Assembly: GCA_017161665.1 (NCBI GenBank)
Contig: JADFCT010000162.1
Location: 1 to 8,300 of the forward strand
Source: Candidatus Sumerlaeota bacterium
GTDB lineage: Bacteria; Sumerlaeota; Sumerlaeia; JADFCT01
DNA: 8,300 bases
Direction of reading: 5' to 3'
Below the pieces are notes generated by a model. That model made no database searches. It was not told the origin of the DNA and saw only the letters and a list, made by a program, of their open reading frames with translations. The position numbers were made by a program, and so were the translations under genes. Below are positions 1 to 5,632 of this stretch, piece after piece (positions within the stretch are counted from its first letter, which is position 1; every line of letters starts with the position of its first letter).

Positions 1-746
1 TGAAAATCCGACCCCCCCGTGGCGATGAGGCCATAACGGGCCGTCAACTGTCGGCATCGTGTCATATCCGCCTGTGAATAGCTCGGATAGTATGACTCAA
101 TCCCCATGAGGCCGCCGTCGCGCAATTGTCCTACAAAATCACTCAGTTCGTCATCATCGAGTCGCAGTGTCGAGATATGAGCCAGAACGGGAACCAGTCC
201 TTCATCGCGCAAGAGCTGCACTGTTTTCAAAGCGTCCTGTCGGTGCTTTTTGACAAAAGCGGCGCCGCCTTCGCCCAGATATTCAGCGAAGGCCTCGTAG
301 GTTGTGGCAACGACGCCCTTTTTAATTAAAACGCGGGCCACATGGGGGCGGCCGACCACCTCGCCGCCGCTCTCAGCCACCACCTCGGCATAGTCCATGG
401 CGATGCCACGCCGCCCCAGACGCTCAACAATCTGACGGCCCCGGTGTTCCCGCGCCTTGCGAAACCACTCCAGCGTCTCGGCCAGGGCCGGTCCCACCGC
501 CCCGCGCACACCATACCCGAGGATATGCGCCGCGCCCCGAGGGCCCTGGGAACTGATTTCCACGCCCCCCACCCCTTCCAGGCTCCGCGTCGCCGCGGCC
601 GTCTCCAGAAACTCTGGAATCCCCGTAACCGTGTCATGATCGGTCAAGGCGATCATAGACAAACCCTCGGCCGCCGCCTTAACGACAAGAGCCGAGGGAG
701 TCAGGGAGCCATCCGAAGCGGTGCTGTGTGTATGAAGATCGATCAT
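1..746 (-). CDS. PHP-domain phosphoesterase, RNase AM/TrpH (YciV) type, 3' end outside window
   Basis: The first 248 residues are present and the frame runs off base 1. The protein starts MIDLHTHSTASDG, the HxHxxxSDG metal-binding motif of PHP phosphoesterases (His5, His7, Asp12). It continues with LTDHDT (35-39), Glu63 in GVEIS, His74 in AHILGYG, GRPH (His135) and LAH (His190). It is cut at GGSDF, just where the final SDxH metal motif is expected. This order matches the RNase AM / 3',5'-nucleotide bisphosphate phosphatase subgroup rather than histidinol phosphatase or the DNA polymerase PHP domain. Family members are soluble multi-metal enzymes acting on nucleotide or short RNA phosphates; the substrate here is inferred. 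The ATG at 746 is chosen because the HxH motif normally lies at the extreme N terminus. No Shine-Dalgarno is visible; a 9-bp inverted repeat fills that place. It lies 41 bp after the isomerase gene and is probably co-transcribed with it. Confidence 0.9.
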   Translation of the reverse strand, partial: MIDLHTHSTASDGSLTPSALVVKAAAEGLSMIALTDHDTVTGIPEFLETAAATRSLEGVGGVEISSQGPRGAAHILGYGVRGAVGPALAETLEWFRKAREHRGRQIVERLGRRGIAMDYAEVVAESGGEVVGRPHVARVLIKKGVVATTYEAFAEYLGEGGAAFVKKHRQDALKTVQLLRDEGLVPVLAHISTLRLDDDELSDFVGQLRDGGLMGIESYYPSYSQADMTRCRQLTARYGLIATGGSDF

Positions 747-754
747 GATCAAAC

Positions 755-788
755 GCAATGGGGGCGCAGGTCGCCACGTCCCCATTGC
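755..788 (-). repeat. Inverted repeat/hairpin between the isomerase and PHP genes
   Basis: GCAATGGGG at 755-763 pairs perfectly with CCCCATTGC at 780-788 (9 bp, 16-nt loop; an inner GCG/CGC pairing is possible). In the transcript the stem begins with the last base of the isomerase TAG stop and ends 8 nt before the PHP ATG. GTTTGATC follows, with no U-tract, so it is not a typical intrinsic terminator. It occupies the place where a ribosome binding site should be. It could stabilise the upstream message or limit PHP translation; both are inferences. Confidence 0.6.
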
Positions 789-2269
789 TAAAATGGATTC
801 TCCCCGGGATAGAGCGCGCCGGCCGGTTTGGGTGTATCGATGGTCTCGATCCCCAACAGACGCATGGCGTCATACAAAATACCGCCGCAGTGTTCAAAAG
901 CCACTCCGGCGTGGTGATGGAAGCGGCCCAGCAATACATGCCGATAAAAGCGCATGAATCCGGGCAAATGGGCGGTTCCGACAACCCCATACGTTCCCTG
1001 ATCAATGTCCAGGAACTCACCTTCCATGATATAGGCCCGCAGACCGTCACCGGCGCCGTGAATCTGCATAACCGTGATGGGCGAAGCGGCAATCATTCCC
1101 TCCAACGTCCCGCGGCTGATATCCGGCGCCGAATCGGGCTCCATATTGCGCTTCATGGTAATCTGGTGTTTCATCTCGCCATAGCGCAGCCGCTTCATTT
1201 CCGTGTTCCCACAGTGGAAAAGGCCGACCAGGTCCTTGGCATTGTACCGCGAGAGGCTCGGATGCAGGTCTGGTGGAATCGTATGGTTCAAGTCCAGGAC
1301 CGTGACGCTCTGATTCGAGGCGTACTGTCCCATCAGTTCGGCGACCAGCGAGTAGGCGTCGTTTTCACAGGCCACGGGAAAGCCGCGAGCAGCCAGGCGG
1401 GCGTTGATGGCGCACGGCGCATGGCGCAGGCAGAATTCCTGCTCTGCCCAGCATTGTGTCGTGGCGCCCGACAGCCCCAGCCGTTCCCGAAACACCAACA
1501 GCGCCCGTTCATAGGCGCCCAAACGTTGCGCAAACTCGCCGTCCGGGACATTGGGAATCTCACTGGCGATTTCCGCAGCCGTGGCGCCGACGGCTTCGAT
1601 GTCTTTTTCCCGAATCCGTTGGACTTCGTTCGCCAGGTCGAAGAAACCCAGTTCCTCGATTTCCACTCCCAGCGACAACAAGGAGGCCAGGTTGTAACTA
1701 CAGGTCTCGAAATCGCGGGGCCGGGGGCCAAACAAGGCGATCGTGGCGTTGCGGACACCTTTCACGACGCGCATGATGCGAAGGAAGCGTTCGATTTCGC
1801 CCGCCCCCGCTGTCGCGGATACCAGAGGAACGGCGGGGATATGAACGCGCCGCCTCAGGTCGCGCTTGGCGACCGACAGGGTGGCGGACAACAATCCGCA
1901 CAACGCATCCCCGCGATCCAGCGCCAGGGCGTTGACGGATTCTTCTTCGGCGGCCATGAGCAGGACCGGGCCCTCGAAGGCCTTGATAAAAACCGCATCT
2001 TCGATTTCAGGGGAAAAATTGCCCAGGAACAGCACCGCCGCGTCACAGCCCGCCTGCTTCAACTGACGGGCCGCTTCATGGGCGTCCTCGCGTGTCTCAA
2101 TAATGCCACTGCGCCCCGACACTTCAATCAATCTCAATTGCCGCTTGTCACATTCTGTTTTGAGCGCATGGGTTCGGCGTTCGGATATTTCACGGGGGAA
2201 ACACGGGCGTGAAGCGGCGACCAGCCCAAGGGTCACCGGCGGCGAATACTGTCCCAACGGTAAGTACAT
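788..2269 (-). CDS. L-fucose/L-arabinose isomerase-family protein
   Basis: This 493-residue soluble protein resembles the L-fucose isomerase-like superfamily, metal-dependent aldose-ketose isomerases of sugars such as L-fucose or L-arabinose. The visible signature is the C-terminal catalytic half: CENDAYS with Glu302, VLDLNH with Asp326, FHCGNTE (351-357), VGTAHLPGF (430-438), and RFHHHAGVAFEHCGG (449-463), whose His cluster should supply the third metal ligand. Glu, Asp and His are the Mn-binding set of E. coli FucI. The N-terminal half has the alternating hydrophobic-strand pattern of a Rossmann-like domain (e.g. PVTLGLVAASRP, 11-22). At 493 residues it is shorter than FucI (about 590), as many uncharacterised members are, so the substrate is unknown. 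The ATG has AGGGAG at 2277-2282, 7 nt upstream. It follows cheB by 38 bp, an unusual partner for a chemotaxis operon. No transporter, kinase or aldolase of a sugar pathway is in the window. Confidence 0.85.
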   Translation of the reverse strand: MYLPLGQYSPPVTLGLVAASRPCFPREISERRTHALKTECDKRQLRLIEVSGRSGIIETREDAHEAARQLKQAGCDAAVLFLGNFSPEIEDAVFIKAFEGPVLLMAAEEESVNALALDRGDALCGLLSATLSVAKRDLRRRVHIPAVPLVSATAGAGEIERFLRIMRVVKGVRNATIALFGPRPRDFETCSYNLASLLSLGVEIEELGFFDLANEVQRIREKDIEAVGATAAEIASEIPNVPDGEFAQRLGAYERALLVFRERLGLSGATTQCWAEQEFCLRHAPCAINARLAARGFPVACENDAYSLVAELMGQYASNQSVTVLDLNHTIPPDLHPSLSRYNAKDLVGLFHCGNTEMKRLRYGEMKHQITMKRNMEPDSAPDISRGTLEGMIAASPITVMQIHGAGDGLRAYIMEGEFLDIDQGTYGVVGTAHLPGFMRFYRHVLLGRFHHHAGVAFEHCGGILYDAMRLLGIETIDTPKPAGALYPGENPF

Positions 2270-2276
2270 CGGTCAT

Positions 2277-2282
2277 CTCCCT
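2277..2282 (-). promoter_or_regulatory. Ribosome binding site of the isomerase gene
   Basis: AGGGAG on the minus strand lies 7 nt before the ATG at 2269. It sits only 4 nt past the foot of the cheB-isomerase hairpin, so structure there could affect ribosome access. The spacing fixes the isomerase start. Confidence 0.75.
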
Positions 2283-2286
2283 GGCG

Positions 2287-2309
2287 GACTTGTCCGATAC
2301 GAACAAGTC
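2287..2309 (-). repeat. Hairpin at the cheB stop codon
   Basis: On the minus strand GACTTGTTCG and CGGACAAGTC form a 10-bp stem (seven perfect outer pairs, then one G-U and two G-C pairs) closed by a 3-nt loop, TAT. The stem starts at the second base of the cheB TGA stop. The next bases are CGCCAGGGAGATGACC, with no U-tract, so it is unlikely to terminate transcription. It may mark an RNA processing or stability boundary between the chemotaxis genes and the metabolic genes. Confidence 0.6.
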
Positions 2310-3429
2310 ATGATAAATAATCCAATACCTGTTTCGCGATTCGATTCAGAGGCAACACTTTTTCGACCGCGCCCAGGCGAATCGCCTCGCGCGGCATCCC
2401 GAAGACAACGCACGATTCTTCGTCCTGCGCGATCGTGCGCGCTCCGGCCTGACGCATTTGAGCCATGGCCCGCGAGCCGTCGCCTCCCATCCCGGTCAGC
2501 ATGACGCCAATGGCCTTGTCGCCCACCGTGGTCGCAACGGACTGGAACAGCACCTCCACTGAGGGGCGGTGACTACAGACCAGGGGGCCATCCTTGACGT
2601 TGACAAAATATCCCTTCACGCCCCGTCGGACCATCATGTGCTTGCCCCCCGGGGCCAGCAGGGCCCGTCCCGGAAGGATCGCATCCTGATCCTTGGCCTC
2701 ACGCACCTCAAGGGCGCACAATGTGTTGAGCCGATTCGCGAAGGCTTCCGTGAAGTGCTCCGGCATGTGTTGAACAATGACGATCCCGGGGGTGTAGGGG
2801 GGCAGTGGCTCCAGTACTTCCCGGATGGCTTCCGTTCCCCCCGTGGAGGCGCCAATGGCGATCACATGTTGCGATGCCGTGGGGGACAGTTTCTGGTTGA
2901 TTTGTGGAATCGGGTCGCGCTGACGGGATCGGGTGGCCGCTGGCGCCGCGCCGGTCACGACCGGACGCCCCATTTTTAATCGTAGCCGCCCCCGCTGACG
3001 AATTACATGGCGCCGAATGTCGGGAATCGCCGCCGCCGCCTTGATTTTGGACGTCAGATCCTCAGCCAATTCGCTCATAGCCGTCGTCGTGTTCAGCGCT
3101 GGCTTCGTAATGAAATCGACGGCGCCCAAATCCAGAGCGCGCAAGGACAACTCCGCATCCTGCTGGGTTGACGCGCTGACCATGATGACCGGCATCGGTC
3201 GGCCTTTCATCAACTTTTCCAGAAAGACCATCCCGTCCACACCGGGCATGTGAATATCCAACGTCAATACATCCGGCTGAAGTTGGATGACTTTTTCGCG
3301 TCCTTCATAGGCGTTGGCGGCCGTGCCGATCACTTCAATGCCCGGATCTTTGGACAATAAACTTTGCATCATGGCGCGGATAGTGGGCGAGTCATCAATA
3401 ACCAATACCCGTATCGCTTGTTTCGCCAT
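2308..3429 (-). CDS. cheB: CheB, protein-glutamate methylesterase / protein-glutamine glutaminase
   Basis: At 373 residues it has the usual CheB layout. An N-terminal receiver domain (about 5-125) has the acidic pair Asp12-Asp13, phospho-acceptor Asp58 in LTLDIHMPGVDG, Ser85 and Lys109 in FITKP. A basic, Gln/Arg-rich linker (about 126-186) follows, then the methylesterase domain (187-373). The catalytic triad is Ser195 in IGASTGG, His221 in VQHMP and Asp317 in GMGGDG; all three are intact. Phosphorylated by CheA, CheB removes receptor methyl groups added by CheR and can deamidate receptor Gln residues, giving adaptation feedback. The ATG is preceded by AGGAG at 3439-3443 (9 nt). A second GGAG directly abuts the ATG. 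A 150-bp gap separates it from cheD, the longest gap between genes in the operon. Confidence 0.98.
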   Translation of the reverse strand: MAKQAIRVLVIDDSPTIRAMMQSLLSKDPGIEVIGTAANAYEGREKVIQLQPDVLTLDIHMPGVDGMVFLEKLMKGRPMPVIMVSASTQQDAELSLRALDLGAVDFITKPALNTTTAMSELAEDLTSKIKAAAAIPDIRRHVIRQRGRLRLKMGRPVVTGAAPAATRSRQRDPIPQINQKLSPTASQHVIAIGASTGGTEAIREVLEPLPPYTPGIVIVQHMPEHFTEAFANRLNTLCALEVREAKDQDAILPGRALLAPGGKHMMVRRGVKGYFVNVKDGPLVCSHRPSVEVLFQSVATTVGDKAIGVMLTGMGGDGSRAMAQMRQAGARTIAQDEESCVVFGMPREAIRLGAVEKVLPLNRIAKQVLDYLS

Positions 3430-3579
3430 CTCCGGTTTCTCCTGCGTCCGTCACAACCACCCCGGAACACCCCCCACATTTCCAAAAGACATCGACCGGC
3501 TGGTTAAGTTATAAAATCATAAAAGGGAGAATACTCCGTTTGGCATGTTGAGATCCAGTCGAATATCCCCGTTGCCCCC
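3430..3579 (-). other. 150-bp cheD-cheB intergenic region
   Basis: No ORF longer than about 13 codons and no recognisable RNA gene is seen. On the minus strand GGAG-TATT-CTCC (3526-3537) is a weak 4-bp hairpin followed by the T-rich stretch CTTTTATGATTTTATAAC. That could be a partial terminator or attenuator, or an AT-rich promoter element (TATGAT or TATAAC). No convincing -35 box lies at the right distance for either. The cheB Shine-Dalgarno is at 3439-3443. Confidence 0.4.
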
Positions 3580-4083
3580 TTACGTTCGTCGGTCCGACGT
3601 TCCGGGATACCAATCGGATTTTCGGATGTCATGGGTTCGCATCACGCGGACGCGGTTTTCCTCAGTCAGAAAAACCAGCCGCCGGCCACGCCGACCGCCC
3701 AGGTCCTCAGCGATGATGGGAATTTGTTCGCGGCGCAGGCAGGAAAGAACAACGGCGATGGTATGACGCCCCAAGTCCGATCGGCGCCAGAAACGCCATC
3801 GGCTGGGGCGGGCCCCGCCAAACACCTTGGCCACCAGGTCTTCCCGCTGGGCGCCTTCGTCCATCATCCGCTGTACGAGCAGGGGGATGGCCACGCTGGC
3901 GTATCGCGTTGTGGCCACCGTCTTGCCATTCGGTTCCGGATAGACGCAGTGGGCCATGGCGCCCCATTGGCGCTTCGTATCCCACAGACAAATCACCACG
4001 CCGGGCCCCACGACGGCCTTAAGCGCTGTGGGCGCGCGCGCCACAACGATCTGTCCCGGTTGCACATAACGATTCTCGATCAT
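3580..4083 (-). CDS. cheD: CheD-family protein, catalytic Cys and Thr replaced (probable non-deamidating CheD)
   Basis: The 167-residue length and fold motifs match CheD, which deamidates receptor Gln residues and in some bacteria works as a receptor or CheC-binding regulator. Visible family motifs are GQIVVARAP (10-18), GAMAHCVYP (41-49), AKVFGGARP (84-92), LGRH (103-106) and IIAEDLGGRRGR (121-132). From memory of Thermotoga CheD, the active site is Cys27, His44 and Thr21 in TLGLGSC. The ungapped alignment anchored on GAMAH puts His45 at His44, but Gly28 (codon GGC, 4000-4002) at Cys27, Pro27 at the preceding Ser and Lys22 at Thr21. Enzyme activity is therefore doubtful; Cys32 is four residues away and an unlikely substitute. 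The ATG is preceded immediately by GGGAG with zero spacing, and no in-frame start lies between it and the cheR stop. It lies between cheR (45 bp) and cheB, the expected place. Confidence 0.93.
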   Translation of the reverse strand: MIENRYVQPGQIVVARAPTALKAVVGPGVVICLWDTKRQWGAMAHCVYPEPNGKTVATTRYASVAIPLLVQRMMDEGAQREDLVAKVFGGARPSRWRFWRRSDLGRHTIAVVLSCLRREQIPIIAEDLGGRRGRRLVFLTEENRVRVMRTHDIRKSDWYPGTSDRRT

Positions 4084-4088
4084 CTCCC
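4084..4088 (-). promoter_or_regulatory. Unusual ribosome binding site of cheD
   Basis: GGGAG on the minus strand touches the cheD ATG with no spacer. Such spacing is poor for initiation. cheD is in the same reading frame as cheR, whose TAA lies 45 nt upstream, so translation may depend on coupling. The next in-frame GTG (codon 7, at 4065) is 18 nt from this site, too far to be better. Confidence 0.4.
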
Positions 4089-4128
4089 GCTGCCCATTAA
4101 CGCGTCCCTGCGCCCCTTGTCGAGACCA

Positions 4129-5016
4129 TTACGTCTTCAGGTAAACTGTTGGCCGAACATACTTGAACGACGTCGTCGCGCCCGCCAGGCTCTCGGAATG
4201 ACCGATCAGCAAATAACCGCCTGGTTGCAGGTACCGATAAAATTTATTGACGAGCGCCTCTTGGGTGGGTTTGTCAAAATAGATCATAACATTGCGACAG
4301 AAGATCACATCGAACAGTCCCTTGAACGGAAACTGCGGATCCATCAGATTCAGACGGCGAAAACTGACAACCCGCCGATATTTATCCGCAATGGAATACA
4401 CTTTGACCGGTGAACGTTGGACCGGCGTCAATACTTCGGATCGTATGTTGCCGGGAATCCCCGCGGTCTGTTCTTCCGTATAGACCCCTTCGACGGCCCG
4501 TTCCAAAGCGCGCGTGGAAATATCCGTGGCCAATATTTTCAGGTCCCACCCCCCGGTGTTGGCCAAGGCCTTGTGCAAAACCATCGACAACGTGTACGGT
4601 TCCTCGCCCGTCGAACATCCGGCGCTCCAGAAACGCAGGCGGTTGTCATTGCGCCGGTTCTTGAGTTCCAGAATTTTCGGAAGCGCTTCGTTGCGCAAAA
4701 ACTCGAAATGCTGGTTTTCTCTGAAAAAATCCGTCTTGTTCGTCGAAATCGCATCCAGCATGTGGATCAGTTCCGAGCCGGACTCATCATGGTTGACAAC
4801 GTAGTCGTAGTAGTCGCCGTAGGAACCGAGATTCAAGACTCGCAGTCGCTTTTGCAGTCGTGTGCGCACCAGGTCTTTTTTATGGCTTCCCAGCGATATC
4901 CCCGCTCGATCATAGACCAGGCGGCGAATCTTCTCAAACTCTGATTCCTTTAAAGGAGCGCCGGCGCTGTATGCGGCCGGATTGGAATTCGATTCTTTAG
5001 AGAAAAATCCTGTCAC
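4129..5016 (-). CDS. cheR: CheR, chemotaxis protein methyltransferase
   Basis: CheR transfers methyl groups from S-adenosylmethionine to receptor glutamates in the cytoplasm. Numbered from the GTG at 5016 (295 residues): an N-terminal helical CheR domain with FEKIRRLVYDRAGI (27-40), the conserved TNKTDFFRE (92-100), the SAM-binding motif SAGCSTGEEPYTL (131-143), TDIS (164-167), the catalytic-domain FCRNVMIYFD (239-248) and GHSES (272-276). It is complete and ends in TAA. The start is uncertain. The frame stays open to another GTG at 5055 (308 residues), which has no visible Shine-Dalgarno. The GTG at 5016 has AGGCGG at 5026-5031, 9 nt upstream, and still leaves about 20 residues before the domain, so it is preferred. 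It lies between cheW and cheD. Confidence 0.97.
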   Translation of the reverse strand: MTGFFSKESNSNPAAYSAGAPLKESEFEKIRRLVYDRAGISLGSHKKDLVRTRLQKRLRVLNLGSYGDYYDYVVNHDESGSELIHMLDAISTNKTDFFRENQHFEFLRNEALPKILELKNRRNDNRLRFWSAGCSTGEEPYTLSMVLHKALANTGGWDLKILATDISTRALERAVEGVYTEEQTAGIPGNIRSEVLTPVQRSPVKVYSIADKYRRVVSFRRLNLMDPQFPFKGLFDVIFCRNVMIYFDKPTQEALVNKFYRYLQPGGYLLIGHSESLAGATTSFKYVRPTVYLKT

Positions 5017-5025
5017 TAAAAAAAT

Positions 5026-5031
5026 CCGCCT
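5026..5031 (-). promoter_or_regulatory. Ribosome binding site favouring the cheR GTG at 5016
   Basis: AGGCGG on the minus strand lies 9 nt before the GTG at 5016. The alternative GTG at 5055 has no purine-rich stretch at a usable distance, so this site decides the start choice, although the match is imperfect. Confidence 0.45.
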
Positions 5032-5095
5032 GTCTGAAAATTGGGAAAGAATCACCCGTCAAACCACAAAGGCATCCCACGGAAGGCGCCGGCGA

Positions 5096-5605
5096 TTAGA
5101 CCGCCGAAGCCGAAAAATCCCGAATGTCCAGAATCCGGTCCATGTCCAGCAACGTAAAAATGCGTTCGGCGCTCTTGCCCATGGCCAGAATGAAATCCGT
5201 GCTGAATTCGGCGCCGAAGACCGGCGGTGGCTCCAGGGCCTCGGGCTTCATGTTGACGACCTCGGCGACGCTGTCAATCACCACCCCCATCTGATCCTGG
5301 TCCGTCTCAATGACAATGATGCACGTCTCTTCCGTATAATCCACTGCCGGCATGTTGAACCGTTGCCGCAGGCAAATGACGGGAATCACCTTGCCGCGCA
5401 GATTGATGACCCCCTTCAGGAAACCTTTGCTCATGGGGACACGGGTAAAATCCATCAAGCCGATGATCTCGCGCACCTTCAGAATCGGCACGCCGTAGAT
5501 TTCATCGCCCAATCCAAAGGTCAGGTACATCCCGGCATATTCGGCCACCTCGTTAGCGGATGACGCCACCGCCTCGGTCCCTGAAACTGTTGAAGAATCG
5601 CTCAT
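5096..5605 (-). CDS. cheW: CheW, chemotaxis coupling protein
   Basis: CheW is the scaffold joining chemoreceptors to the CheA P5 domain at the inner membrane face. The protein has 169 residues. A Ser/Ala/Glu-rich, probably disordered N-terminal extension (about 1-24) precedes a single CheW domain (about 25-165). Diagnostic stretches are YLTFGLGDEIYGVPILKVRE (27-46), GVINLRGKVIPVICLR (65-80) with the conserved Arg70 of NLRG, and GVVIDSVAEVV (107-117). The ATG at 5605 has AGGAAGG at 5616-5622, 10 nt upstream, and the gene starts 27 nt after the cheA stop, supporting coupled expression with its partner. Nothing is missing from the fold. Confidence 0.97.
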   Translation of the reverse strand: MSDSSTVSGTEAVASSANEVAEYAGMYLTFGLGDEIYGVPILKVREIIGLMDFTRVPMSKGFLKGVINLRGKVIPVICLRQRFNMPAVDYTEETCIIVIETDQDQMGVVIDSVAEVVNMKPEALEPPPVFGAEFSTDFILAMGKSAERIFTLLDMDRILDIRDFSASAV

Positions 5606-5608
5606 AAT

Positions 5609-5629
5609 CCCTTCACCTTCCTCTGAGGG
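5609..5629 (-). promoter_or_regulatory. cheW translation-initiation hairpin with the Shine-Dalgarno in its loop
   Basis: On the minus strand CCCTCA (5624-5629) can pair with TGAAGGG (5609-5615) with one bulged A. That leaves an 8-nt loop, 5616-5623, which contains the AGGAAGG ribosome binding site. The site is 10 nt before the cheW ATG. The stem is short, so a regulatory role is only an inference; the Shine-Dalgarno itself is clear. Confidence 0.45.
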
Positions 5630-5632
5630 TTC

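Noticed and set aside
126..791. Several short plus-strand frames opposite the PHP gene
   Set aside because: The opposite strand encodes a continuous PHP domain with its metal-binding residues in order.
758..2212. 484-codon plus-strand open frame opposite the isomerase gene
   Set aside because: It lies wholly antisense to a gene with clear family motifs. Its translation is rich in Gln, Arg and His with no recognisable domain, as expected from a mirror of GC-rich coding sequence.
3631..4413. 260-codon plus-strand frame across cheD and the end of cheR
   Set aside because: It runs antisense across two genes and the gap between them and shows no family motif.
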